Part shown: piece after piece, positions 17,045 through 24,866 of the stretch
Layout of the letters: every line of letters starts with the position of its first letter
Numbering within the stretch: the first letter of the stretch is position 1
DNA from: Oscillospiraceae bacterium
GTDB taxonomy: Bacteria; Bacillota; Clostridia; Oscillospirales; Oscillospiraceae
Assembly: GCA_017458065.1 (NCBI GenBank)
Contig: JAFTGD010000063.1
Span: forward strand, 1-53,370
Direction of reading: 5' to 3'
Length of the DNA stretch: 53,370 nucleotides
Made by a program: the position numbers and the translations under genes
The notes under the pieces: model-generated
Database searches by the model: none
What the model was told of the DNA's origin: nothing
Seen by the model: the letters and a program-made list of their open reading frames with translations, nothing else

Positions 17045-17317
17045 ATGAATAAAACCGAACTGATCAAGAAAGTCGCCGCGGAGAATGATCTCACTCAGAA
17101 AGCCGCAGCAGCCGTTGTGGACAGCGTCCTGAACTCCGTCATGGATTCTCTCGCCGCCCGTGAGCCCGTTTCCCTCTTCGGCTTCGGGACCTTCTCCTGC
17201 AAGCACCGTGATGCCCGCCAGGGCCGCAACCCCGCGACCGGCGAGGCCATGGAGTTTGCCGCAAGCAACACTCCCGTCTTCAAAGCCGCAAAGGCCTTCA
17301 AAGAGAAAGTGAACTAA
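17045..17317 (+). CDS. hup: HU-family DNA-binding protein
   Basis: A 90-residue histone-like protein that bends and compacts DNA as a dimer. It has the standard layout: MNKTELIKKVAAENDLTQK helix, a second helix, the beta segment VSLFGFGTFSCKHRDARQGR, and the DNA-intercalating arm RNPATGEAMEF with the proline, followed by FKAAKAFKEKVN. Length and motifs are normal. An AAAAAAGGAG ribosome site precedes it. It is monocistronic, with its own extended -10 promoter and a downstream hairpin terminator. Confidence 0.96.
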   Translation: MNKTELIKKVAAENDLTQKAAAAVVDSVLNSVMDSLAAREPVSLFGFGTFSCKHRDARQGRNPATGEAMEFAASNTPVFKAAKAFKEKVN

Positions 17318-17355
17318 AGCCACAGCATCCTGTGCTGTGCTGCCGATCTTCAGGG

Positions 17356-17388
17356 AAAGGGCATCATCGTTCTGATGGTGTCCTTTTT
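17356..17388 (+). terminator. Terminator of the HU gene
   Basis: AAAGGGCATCATC pairs with GATGGTGTCCTTT (13 pairs, two G-U) around GTTCT and runs into further T. Confidence 0.8.
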
Positions 17389-17406
17389 CGTTGGGGCACG
17401 GTGCGT

Positions 17407-17447
17407 ATATGCAAAGAAGCGGGGTTGCTCCCCGCTTCTTTGTATAT
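17407..17447 (-). terminator. Terminator of pfkA
   Basis: CAAAGAAGCGGGG (17412-17424) and CCCCGCTTCTTTG (17430-17442) form a perfect 13-pair stem, extendable to 18 pairs with one G-U. It lies just past the pfkA stop on the minus strand. Confidence 0.8.
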
Positions 17448-17461
17448 GATAGTGATATTCC

Positions 17462-18454
17462 TCAGTCCCGGCTCGAGATCTGGCTGCCCAGCTGCATGGC
17501 CTCCATGATCTTGTAGCGCTCCATCTGCAGATGCTTTTTCATCGCAAGCGCTTCTTCGATCGGCAGATCCACGATGTCGCCTTCCTTGGTGGCTATGATG
17601 CTGTTGCCGTGTCCTTCGGCAAAAGCCTTCACGGCGTAATAACCCATCCGGGTAGCGATCTCGCGATCTCGCGCGCTCGGCGACCCGCCGCGCTGGATGT
17701 GTCCGAGGACCGTGACGCGAGGCTCGATGCCGATCGCCTCTTTGATCTGCTTTCCGATCTCGACCGCACTGCCGGCGCCCTCGGCAACGACGATCATAAA
17801 ATGGGTGTTCCCGGCGAGACGGGACGCCTGGATTCTCTCGATCACGTTCTTCTGGATATCGAACTCCTGCTCCGGAATCAGAACAGCCGTCGCCCCGACG
17901 GCAATCCCCACGTACAGTGCGAGGAAGCCCGCGTTGCGCCCCATGACTTCCACAACCGAGCAACGCTCGTGGGACTGCATGGTGTCCCGCAGCTTGTCGA
18001 TGCAGTCGATGGCCGTGTTGCAGGCGGAGTCGAAACCGATGGTGTAATTCGTGCAGCCCACGTCGTTGTCGATGGTGGCGGGGATCCCGACAACCGGGAT
18101 GCCGAGCCGCGACAGCTCCAGCGCGCCCCGGAACGTCCCGTCGCCGCCGATGGCGACGATGCCGTCCAGACCCAGCATCTTGCAGGTCATGACCGCCCGC
18201 TCCCGGCCTTTTTCCGTCATGAAATCGTCGCTGCGCGCGGTATACAGGATGGTACCTCCGCGGGACAGGATATGTCCCACGCTGGAGCTGTCCAGCTTCA
18301 CAAAGTCGGCATTGATCAGTCCCTGCCAGCCTCTGCGAATACCGATGCACTCCATCCCGCAGGACAGTGCGGTACGAACGACCGCTCTCACCGCGGCGTT
18401 CATTCCGGGCGCATCTCCTCCGCTGGTCAATACGCCGATCCGTTTCATTGTCAT
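17462..18454 (-). CDS. pfkA: ATP-dependent 6-phosphofructokinase
   Basis: Phosphorylates fructose-6-phosphate at C1, the committing step of glycolysis. 330 residues. ATP site IGVLTSGGDAPGMN at the N-terminus and IGGDGTFRGA; catalytic ATIDNDV; MGRNAGF; and GHIQRGGSPSARDR for the sugar phosphate. The GGDGT form marks the ATP-using rather than the pyrophosphate-using type. In the catalytic loop the usual Gly before TIDND is Ala. The start at 18454 is preferred over the ATG two codons later because CGGAGG sits seven bases before it. Own promoter at 18583-18611 with a leader of about 125 nt, own terminator. Confidence 0.95.
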   Translation of the reverse strand: MTMKRIGVLTSGGDAPGMNAAVRAVVRTALSCGMECIGIRRGWQGLINADFVKLDSSSVGHILSRGGTILYTARSDDFMTEKGRERAVMTCKMLGLDGIVAIGGDGTFRGALELSRLGIPVVGIPATIDNDVGCTNYTIGFDSACNTAIDCIDKLRDTMQSHERCSVVEVMGRNAGFLALYVGIAVGATAVLIPEQEFDIQKNVIERIQASRLAGNTHFMIVVAEGAGSAVEIGKQIKEAIGIEPRVTVLGHIQRGGSPSARDREIATRMGYYAVKAFAEGHGNSIIATKEGDIVDLPIEEALAMKKHLQMERYKIMEAMQLGSQISSRD

Positions 18455-18582
18455 ATCTCTACCTCCGTTGTTTTTTCTTCCGGGTTTTCATGAGATGGCT
18501 GCTGCTGTCGGTCGAGATCGCTCGACCGGGGCAGAGGCGTCCCTGCTGACGGTCCAGGCCCTCAGCTTGGCGGGACAGCCCA

Positions 18583-18611
18583 ATTGTACCATAGGAAATG
18601 CCACAAAACAA
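18583..18611 (-). promoter_or_regulatory. Promoter of pfkA
   Basis: On the minus strand TTGTTT (18611-18606), 17-base spacer ending in TGG, TACAAT (18588-18583). The leader contains a GGTCGAG/CTCGACC hairpin near 18510-18528. Confidence 0.65.
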
Positions 18612-18627
18612 TCATTCATGCGGTTTT

Positions 18628-19584
18628 TTACTTTTTGTATCCGGTTGCAAAATCCACAACGTTCCGCAGCTCTCTGCCCTCCAGGAAGGCCGCAAGGTTC
18701 GATGCGGAGATATCCACGATCCGCTCGAAGGTCTCCGGCAGGTGGAAGCCTCCGGAGATGTGGGGCGTGATGACCAGATTCTCGAGGCCCCAGAGCGGGC
18801 TGTCCGCGGGCAGGGGTTCCACCTCGGCCACATCTATGGCCGCCGCGGCGATTTTGTGCTGGGAGAGCGCCTGATACAGCACCTCGGAGGACACGGCATT
18901 GCCGCGTCCGCAGTTGATGAAGAGGGCTGTGTCCTTCATCCTGTCAAAGCTCTCGAGGGTGTAGATATAGCGGGTGGCGGCGGTACTCGGCAGAATCGAC
19001 ATGATGATGTCCGCACGGGGCAGGACCGTGTCCAGATCCTGGGTCATGACCAGCTCGTCCACACAGTCAGGCGGATCGGCAGCGCGGCGTTTGACGCCGA
19101 TGACCTTCGCGCCCATGGCCTTCACGAGTCTGGCATAGGCCTGGCCGATGTCGCCCAGACCCACGACCGCGACGGTGCAGTCGGCCAGGGAGCCGACCGT
19201 GCCGTGGTCGCTCCAGAAGGCCTTCTTCTGCTCGTCCCGGTAGAGATAAAGCTTTTTCTGCAGCATCAGCGTCAGGGCAAAGGCGTGCTCAGAGACCGCC
19301 TTGGAATAGGCCCCTGTGGCATTGGTGAGCACGGTTTTTGCATTCAGCACGCCGGGTACGATGTAGGGGTCCGCTCCGGCAGATTCCAGCTGCATCCACT
19401 CGAGGTTCTCGGAGGCGCCGATCAGCGCCGCCTTCGGGTTGCCGAAGATGACATTCGCGCTGCGGACCTGCTCTTCCGTCACCCGGTCGGGGCTGCTGTA
19501 TACAAAGCTGCATCCCGATCCTGCCGCTTCGAGCTTCTCTTTGTGTCTTGCCTCCACAGGCATCAGAACCAGTACGTTTTTCAT
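18628..19584 (-). CDS. D-2-hydroxyacid dehydrogenase
   Basis: 318 residues from ATG at 19584, with GGGAGA upstream; the longer frame to 19677 has no ribosome site. NAD(P)-dependent family of phosphoglycerate, glycerate and lactate dehydrogenases. Rossmann motif VVGLGDIGQAYARLV near the middle, substrate Arg in NCGRGNAV, Glu in VAEVEPLPADSPLW, catalytic His in ITPHISGGF. The N-terminal half lacks a clear specificity mark, so the substrate is open; glyoxylate, hydroxypyruvate or a sugar-derived 2-keto acid is plausible given the araD and yhcH neighbours upstream. Last gene of the minus-strand set. Confidence 0.88.
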   Translation of the reverse strand: MKNVLVLMPVEARHKEKLEAAGSGCSFVYSSPDRVTEEQVRSANVIFGNPKAALIGASENLEWMQLESAGADPYIVPGVLNAKTVLTNATGAYSKAVSEHAFALTLMLQKKLYLYRDEQKKAFWSDHGTVGSLADCTVAVVGLGDIGQAYARLVKAMGAKVIGVKRRAADPPDCVDELVMTQDLDTVLPRADIIMSILPSTAATRYIYTLESFDRMKDTALFINCGRGNAVSSEVLYQALSQHKIAAAAIDVAEVEPLPADSPLWGLENLVITPHISGGFHLPETFERIVDISASNLAAFLEGRELRNVVDFATGYKK

Positions 19585-19642
19585 ATGGGTACCATCTCCC
19601 GCTTTACTCGTAATCTTTGAGGGATCCGGCGTCTCTGCCGAC

Positions 19643-20104
19643 TCAGAGCTTGATTTTGAAAACGACCTTGCGCACATCGCTGGCGCCGTTCACCTGGCCT
19701 TTGCAGCGGTGGGCGTCGGAGGGGAAGGCCACCAGGAACCAGCCTTGTCTCAGCAGGACGCGCTGGCACTCCGGGGTCTTGTCCGCGTAGGCATAGAAGT
19801 CGTTCTCCGGCCTGCAGGCCGCCTCATCGAGCGTCAGATCCGGCGTGTAGGCCACGTCCAGTCTCTCTTCCCCGGCCAGGACAACATGGATGTCCAGATA
19901 CTCCCGGTGCGCTTCGAAGAACAGCTTCTCATCCGGCTGCGTCTCGAAGAGGTTCAGCGTGGCATAGAGCCGGTCGCCCTCCATGTGGATCGTCTCGGTG
20001 CCGACGGTGCTCAGGAACTCGTCGTTCAGACAGTCCAGCGCTTTGTCCAGCATGGGATGGATCCCGCGGTAGTCCGCGGCGTTCTGCAGTTTACCAACGA
20101 TCAT
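19643..20104 (-). CDS. YhcH/YjgK/YiaL family protein (sugar anomerase-like)
   Basis: 153-residue cupin-fold protein of the DUF386 family. Recognisable parts are EGDRLYATLNLFET, FFEAHREYLDIHVVLAGEERLDVAY, the ENDFYAYAD segment and the metal-site end FLVAFPSDAHRC. Family members act as anomerases on sialic acid (NanQ) or occur in pentose and sialic acid operons. Here it lies between araD and a 2-hydroxyacid dehydrogenase, 15 bases downstream of araD, so it probably handles a pentose or sugar acid. No nan genes are in the window. Confidence 0.85.
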   Translation of the reverse strand: MIVGKLQNAADYRGIHPMLDKALDCLNDEFLSTVGTETIHMEGDRLYATLNLFETQPDEKLFFEAHREYLDIHVVLAGEERLDVAYTPDLTLDEAACRPENDFYAYADKTPECQRVLLRQGWFLVAFPSDAHRCKGQVNGASDVRKVVFKIKL

Positions 20105-20119
20105 GTCTCTTCTCCTTCT

Positions 20120-20806
20120 TTATTGGCCATAATAGGCGTTTGCGCCGTGCTTGCGCAGATAGTGCTTGTCCAGCAGGGTCTGCTGCATGGGGCCGCGCTC
20201 GGGATTGAGCACCATGGCGTGCCAGTCCATAAAGGCAACTTCTTCCAGCACCACCGCGTTGTGGACGGCGTTCATCGGGTCGGTCCCCCAGGCAAAGGGG
20301 CCATGGGAATAGACCACGCAGGCCGGGATCGCGACCGGGTCGATGTCCCGAAAGGTCTCGACGATGACATTGCCCGTCTCTTTCTCATAGTGGCCTTTGA
20401 TCTCCGCATCGGTCATGGGTCTCGTACAGGGCACCGCGCCATAGAAATAGTCCCCCTGGGTGGTACCCATAGCAGGGATCTCCCGCCCGGCCTGCGCAAA
20501 GGTGGTTGCCCAGCGGGAATGGGTATGCACGATGCCTCCGCATTTCGGGAAGGCCTTATACAGCACCACGTGGGTGGGCGTGTCGCTGCTGGGTTTCCAT
20601 TTGCCCTCTACGACCTTGCCCTCGAGGTCGACCACGACCATGTCCTCCGCGCTCATCCCCTCATAGGAGACGCCGGAGGGCTTGATGACCACAAGACCGC
20701 TCTCGCGGTCAATGCCGGAGACGTTGCCCCAGGTGAAGGTTACGAGGTTGTGCTTCGGGAGCAGAAGATTGGCTTCCAGAACCTGCTGTTTCAGCGCTTC
20801 TAGCAT
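20120..20806 (-). CDS. araD: L-ribulose-5-phosphate 4-epimerase
   Basis: A class II aldolase-fold enzyme that interconverts L-ribulose-5-phosphate and D-xylulose-5-phosphate. 228 residues from ATG at 20806 with ATGGAGG in front. Visible: [10 protein letters not shown] near 24-33, [10 protein letters not shown] near 42-51, Asp75 in SSDTPTH, zinc ligands His94 and His96 in [10 protein letters not shown], and a later HGPFAWG loop with the third His. The motifs match AraD better than fuculose aldolase ([15 protein letters not shown] is AraD-like). araA and araB are not present. Lies downstream of mrp and may share its transcript. Confidence 0.92.
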   Translation of the reverse strand: MLEALKQQVLEANLLLPKHNLVTFTWGNVSGIDRESGLVVIKPSGVSYEGMSAEDMVVVDLEGKVVEGKWKPSSDTPTHVVLYKAFPKCGGIVHTHSRWATTFAQAGREIPAMGTTQGDYFYGAVPCTRPMTDAEIKGHYEKETGNVIVETFRDIDPVAIPACVVYSHGPFAWGTDPMNAVHNAVVLEEVAFMDWHAMVLNPERGPMQQTLLDKHYLRKHGANAYYGQ

Positions 20807-20865
20807 AGTGGTACCTCCATTTATTGTTTGTCCGGGTATCCTTGCCGATCGGGTTTTCGTGTTTC

Positions 20866-20919
20866 TCAGCCGCAGCCGCAGGAGCATCCGTCCCCTGCGC
20901 CGCAGCCGCGATCCTCATA
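20866..20919 (-). other. In-frame Cys-rich extension beyond the mrp TGA
   Basis: Reading on past the mrp stop (TGA, 20922-20920) the same frame gives [17 protein letters not shown] and then a second TGA at 20868-20866. Four Cys in 17 residues is not random-looking. It may be a lost or read-through tail. A stem (GCAGGGG with CTCCTGC, one G-U, loop of 7) begins about 20 nt after the TGA. Confidence 0.35.
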
Positions 20920-21762
20920 TCAGGCTTCTCCCTCCAGGGGCAGCTCCTTCTCGAGGCTGTCCGCCAGCGGGGAGACGTACTCGCCGCTCACCTGCTCCAC
21001 CTCGCCGGCATCCACCAGCGCAGTGATCGCCGGGTCGATCGGAAGCTTTGCCACATGGGGGATCTCAAAATCCGCTGCGACCTTCTCCGCCTGGCTGGCG
21101 CCGAAGATCTCATGGGTTTTTCCGCAGTCGGGGCAGGTGAAGTAGCTCATATTCTCCACCAGGCCCAGCACCGGGATGTTCAGCATACCGGCCATCTTCA
21201 CGGCCTTCGCCACGATCATGCCGACCAGATCCTGCGGCGTGGTAACGATAACAATGCCGTCGATGGGCAGGGACTGGAACACCGTCAGGGGCACGTCGCC
21301 GGTTCCGGGGGGCATATCCACAAACATGTAGTCCACGTCGGTCCACAGCACATCCGTCCAGAACTGCGTCACCGCCCCGGCGATGACGGGTCCGCGCCAG
21401 ACGACCGGTTCGGTCTCGTTCTCAAGGATCAGGTTGATGGACATGATCTGCAGGCCGGAGGGCGTTGACACCGGGATCAGATACTCCTCCGTGCCCATGG
21501 CATGCTGTTTGATGCCGAAGGACTTGGGAATGGAGGGACCGGTGATGTCCGCGTCCAGCACCGCGCAGCGGTGACCGCGGCGCTGCATCTCGGAGGCCAG
21601 AAGGCTGGTGACCAGGCTCTTGCCGACACCGCCCTTGCCGCTGACGACGGCGATGACCTTTTTGACACTGGAATAGGGATTCAAAGATTTCAGAAAGCTC
21701 TCGGGCTTACGCTCGGAACAGTTGGAGCTGCAGGTGGAGCAATCGTGCGTGCAATCCGCCAT
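20920..21762 (-). CDS. Mrp/NBP35-type iron-sulfur carrier ATPase
   Basis: A deviant-Walker P-loop ATPase that carries and delivers iron-sulfur clusters. 280 residues. N-terminal Cys cluster at 4, 8, 11 and 15; P-loop SGKGGVGKS at 41-49; DADITGPS; MFVDMPPGTGD; TTPQDLVG; and the cluster-binding pair CPDC in SYFTCPDCGK near the C-terminus. Start ATG at 21762 with AAGGATG upstream. Own promoter at 21803-21830. The stop is an in-frame TGA after which Cys-rich codons continue, so the protein might be longer if this TGA is decoded. Confidence 0.93.
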   Translation of the reverse strand: MADCTHDCSTCSSNCSERKPESFLKSLNPYSSVKKVIAVVSGKGGVGKSLVTSLLASEMQRRGHRCAVLDADITGPSIPKSFGIKQHAMGTEEYLIPVSTPSGLQIMSINLILENETEPVVWRGPVIAGAVTQFWTDVLWTDVDYMFVDMPPGTGDVPLTVFQSLPIDGIVIVTTPQDLVGMIVAKAVKMAGMLNIPVLGLVENMSYFTCPDCGKTHEIFGASQAEKVAADFEIPHVAKLPIDPAITALVDAGEVEQVSGEYVSPLADSLEKELPLEGEA

Positions 21763-21802
21763 GATGAAGAATCATCCTTTCAATAATGTTTTCAGCGCCC
21801 CC

Positions 21803-21830
21803 ATTATAACAGAATTCCCGGTTTCGTCAA
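21803..21830 (-). promoter_or_regulatory. Promoter of mrp (and possibly araD-yhcH-dehydrogenase)
   Basis: On the minus strand TTGACG (21830-21825), 16-base spacer ending in TGT, TATAAT (21808-21803). Confidence 0.7.
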
Positions 21831-21847
21831 TCACCCCGGCGCACAAA

Positions 21848-21877
21848 AGCCCCGCTCCGGAGCGCCGGAGCGGGGCT
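21848..21877 (-). terminator. Terminator of the VanY-type gene
   Basis: AGCCCCGCTCCGG and CCGGAGCGGGGCT form a perfect 13-pair stem with a 4-base loop; on the minus strand TTTTG follows, and on plus TGTTTTT. Confidence 0.8.
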
Positions 21878-21940
21878 GTTTTTCGATTCTGCCGGTTTGG
21901 GCTGCGTCCCTTTTTTGCAGCCGGGCGGCATCCATGCCCG

Positions 21941-22669
21941 TCAGCCCTTGTCGTAAACGACCTGGGCCTCGTCGCTGTAGAAGAGGGAGAGATACTCCTC
22001 AAGCGTGATGCCGAGGGCCTGGATATTCCCGGCAGCGTCCTCCCCCACATAGCGGTAGTGCCAGGGGTGCCAGCTGTAGCCGGTGATCTCTTCCGCGTCG
22101 GGGGGATAGCGCAGGATAAAACCGTATCGCCAGGCGTTCTCCCGGAGCCACTGCGAGGTAGGCGTCTCGGCCTGGGTCTCGTCGGTGACGGGGTTGTCCG
22201 CATCGACAATATCCACCGCGAGGCCCATCTCGTGTTCGCTTCGCCCGGCGGCGGCAATCACCTTGGAGACCTGCCATTCCGCCGCTTCCGGCGTCATGCC
22301 TCCATCCACAAGGCGCTGGACCTCCGCGTCATGCAGGACCAGCTGATCGTCCACGCTGCGGTAGGCGTCGGCGATCAGGGCATTTCTCCCCGCCGCCCTG
22401 CAGTCCGTCAGCATCCGGCGCAGCGCATCGGCACAGACGCGGTCCATCTGGTAGCCGTCCTCCACCTCGGTAAGCTTGGCGGTATAGCCGGTCTCGGAGA
22501 CCGGGTTCCAGGGGTTCACGAGCGTCATCACACGGCTCCGCTCGCCGAAGGTGTTCCAGGAGTGGATCCGGACAGCGGTGAAGACCGCCAGCGCCGACAG
22601 CACAACCACCATGGCGACCCGCACATAGGGGCTGAGCCTTCTGCCCAGGTATGACACCGGTGTCCTCAT
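21941..22669 (-). CDS. VanY-type D-alanyl-D-alanine carboxypeptidase, membrane anchored
   Basis: 242 residues from ATG at 22669, which has GGGAGGG six bases upstream; the longer reading starts at TTG without a site. One N-terminal membrane segment (about 15-35), then an extracellular zinc peptidase domain of the VanY/LAS type: SVDDQ, the zinc motif SEHEMGLAVDI, and HPWHYRYVG with the catalytic base and third ligand. It trims the last D-Ala from peptidoglycan stem peptides outside the cell. A second member of the family is at 47227-48081. Flanked by its own extended -10 element and a perfect terminator. Confidence 0.9.
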   Translation of the reverse strand: MRTPVSYLGRRLSPYVRVAMVVVLSALAVFTAVRIHSWNTFGERSRVMTLVNPWNPVSETGYTAKLTEVEDGYQMDRVCADALRRMLTDCRAAGRNALIADAYRSVDDQLVLHDAEVQRLVDGGMTPEAAEWQVSKVIAAAGRSEHEMGLAVDIVDADNPVTDETQAETPTSQWLRENAWRYGFILRYPPDAEEITGYSWHPWHYRYVGEDAAGNIQALGITLEEYLSLFYSDEAQVVYDKG

Positions 22670-22701
22670 ATCCGCCCTCCCTGTCCTCAAAACTTTTCGT
22701 T

Positions 22702-22710
22702 ATTGTACCA
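22702..22710 (-). promoter_or_regulatory. Extended -10 element for the VanY-type gene
   Basis: TGGTACAAT on the minus strand, about 33 bases before the start codon; no good -35 is visible. Confidence 0.5.
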
Positions 22711-22799
22711 TATCTTTGTGACGAATGCGTGAAATTGCCGGGCTGTTTAAGCATTTTTAAGATTTCGCGCAATCAAGGCTTCCATCTGCCGGGAGATTG

Positions 22800-22808
22800 T
22801 GCTATAAT
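22800..22808 (+). promoter_or_regulatory. Extended -10 element for the KimA-like gene
   Basis: TGCTATAAT at 22800-22808, with a weak -35 (TTCCAT) 17 bases upstream. The leader is about 80 nt. Confidence 0.6.
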
Positions 22809-22897
22809 GCGACTAATCTTAACACATTCTTAGCATAAATGACCTGTTTTTTCATGAGTTTTTTATTTCGCATGACAATGAGGTGGAAATCGCAGTC

Positions 22898-24736
22898 ATG
22901 AACAAGAAAATCAAACAGATTCTCATCGGCACTCCGCTTGCGGATTCTGAGCTGGGGAACGAGAAGTTCAACGTTCTCTGGGGGATTCCGGTCTTCGCGA
23001 GCGACGCCATTTCGTCCGTCAGCTACGCCGGAGAAGAGATCCTCCTGGTTCTGATCCCGGTCCTCGGCATGCTGTCCTACCGCTACTTTCTCCCCATCGT
23101 GGCGGCGATCATCGGCCTGCTGCTGATTCTGGTCTTCTGTTACCGGCAAACCATTGACGCCTACCCCCAGGGCGGCGGCGCATACATCGTCGCGCACGAG
23201 AACCTTGGCCAGACGCCCGGACTCGTGGCGGGCGGCGCGCTCATCATCGGCTATATCCTGACCGTGGCCGTCAGCGCCTGCGCCGGCGCCGCGGCGGTCA
23301 CCTCCGCCTTCCCCGCCCTGCTGCGGTACAAGGCGCTGATCGCCTTTGCCATCATCTGCCTGCTGACCTGGGGCAATCTCCGCGGCCTGCGGGAATCCGC
23401 CGTCATGTTCGGCGTCCCGACCTATATCTTCATCCTGACGATGATCGCGCTGATCGTCACGGGGCTTGTGAAGTACGCTCTCGGGCTCTATACTCCGGAG
23501 GAACACGCCATCGTCATGCAGCAGTCGGGGGACGCCCTGGTGTTTGTGCTGCTCCGGGCTTTTGCCTCCGGATGCACCGCACTGACCGGTGTGGAAGCTG
23601 TCTCCAACGGCGTCCCCAACTTCAAGGAGCCCTCACAGAAACATGCCAAGATCGTCCTCTACGCGATGGCGGGATTCGTGGCGCTGGTGTTCTTCGGCGT
23701 GAGCGCGCTCATTAACCTCTACCGGATCCAGACAAGCGAAGAGGCCACCGCCGTGAGCCAGCTGGCCGGAGCGGTCTTCGGGCACGGAAGCATCATGTAC
23801 TTTGTCGTACAGATCATGACGGTCATCATCCTTGCCCTCGCTGCGAACACCGCCTACGCCGGGATGCCGCTGCTGATGGCGCTGATGGCCGGCGACGGCT
23901 TTCTCCCCCGCCAGCTGGTGGCCCGCGGCACCCGCCTGAACTACTCCAACGGCATTCTTTTCCTCTTCGGGACCGCGTCGATCCTGGTCTTCGCCTTTAA
24001 CGGCGACCAGCACCTGCTGCTGCCGCTCTACGCAAGCGGCGTCTTCATCTCCTTCCTCCTGAGCCAGTACGGCATGCTGGTCCACTGGGTGAAGGAAAAG
24101 AGCCCCGGCTGGCAGCTGAAGGCGATCATCAACGGGCTCGGCACCATCGTCACCGGCATCACCCTCATCGTCATCGTGATCATGAAGTTTCTCAGCGGGG
24201 CCTGGGTCACGCTGCTGTGCATCATCGGGCTGGTCTTCCTCATGCGGGGGATCAAGAAGCACTATGACTCCGTCGCCGCGGACCTGCGCATTGCAAACAC
24301 CGCCGCCGCAAAGGAGATCATCCGCAGCGTCAGCTCCAGCAAGGTCATTCTCCCGGTCCAGTCCCTGAACCGCTCCTTCCTGAAGACGCTTGACTGCGCG
24401 CTCAGCTGCGGCTTTACGGAGATCGAGCTCTATCACATCTCCGACGACGCGGCCAAGGCGGAGGCCCTGAAAAAGTCCGTCGAGGAGCTCGGCATCAACG
24501 CCTCCTTCCGCTATGAGATCACCCCTTACCGCAACATGAACGAGGTGCTGCTGCACCATGTGGAAGCAGAGGCGGAGAAGCTGGAGCCGCATCAGGGCCT
24601 GATCGTCATGATGGGCATGCTGGTGGTGACCAATCCCGCCGAGAAGCCCCTGCACAACCAGACCACGCAGCGCCTGATGCGCAAGCTCGAGACCTATCGG
24701 AACGTCTCGGTCTTCACGGTCCCCTATCTGATCTGA
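22898..24736 (+). CDS. KimA-like APC-superfamily potassium/amino acid permease
   Basis: 612 residues starting MNKKIKQILIGTPL at ATG 22898, with GAGGTGG upstream; a GTG five codons earlier is part of that site. About twelve membrane segments, with WGIPVFASDAISSVSYAGEEI in the first and YPQGGGAYIVAHENLGQ after the second, both hallmarks of the KimA/YdaO branch. A cytoplasmic C-terminal domain of about 140 residues (from RSVSSSKVILPVQSLNRS) resembles the universal-stress-like domain that binds c-di-AMP in this family. Likely a proton-coupled potassium importer; amino acid transport is the alternative. Confidence 0.85.
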   Translation: MNKKIKQILIGTPLADSELGNEKFNVLWGIPVFASDAISSVSYAGEEILLVLIPVLGMLSYRYFLPIVAAIIGLLLILVFCYRQTIDAYPQGGGAYIVAHENLGQTPGLVAGGALIIGYILTVAVSACAGAAAVTSAFPALLRYKALIAFAIICLLTWGNLRGLRESAVMFGVPTYIFILTMIALIVTGLVKYALGLYTPEEHAIVMQQSGDALVFVLLRAFASGCTALTGVEAVSNGVPNFKEPSQKHAKIVLYAMAGFVALVFFGVSALINLYRIQTSEEATAVSQLAGAVFGHGSIMYFVVQIMTVIILALAANTAYAGMPLLMALMAGDGFLPRQLVARGTRLNYSNGILFLFGTASILVFAFNGDQHLLLPLYASGVFISFLLSQYGMLVHWVKEKSPGWQLKAIINGLGTIVTGITLIVIVIMKFLSGAWVTLLCIIGLVFLMRGIKKHYDSVAADLRIANTAAAKEIIRSVSSSKVILPVQSLNRSFLKTLDCALSCGFTEIELYHISDDAAKAEALKKSVEELGINASFRYEITPYRNMNEVLLHHVEAEAEKLEPHQGLIVMMGMLVVTNPAEKPLHNQTTQRLMRKLETYRNVSVFTVPYLI

Positions 24737-24798
24737 GCAGCGTTATAAAAACCGGCGGAAGCAGCCGGCGGAGAAAAACAGACTTTATAGAAAGCAAT

Positions 24799-24850
24799 CG
24801 TCCCGGAGCCGTGCGACATCACGCCGCAGGCTCCGGGACGGTTTTCTCTT
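24799..24850 (+). terminator. Terminator of the KimA-like gene
   Basis: CGTCCCGGAGCC pairs with GGCTCCGGGACG (12 pairs) around a longer loop that itself holds TGCG/CGCA, followed by GTTTTCTCTTTG. It also separates the convergent Lgt-like gene. Confidence 0.75.
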
Positions 24851-24866
24851 TGTTGTTAATGATACC

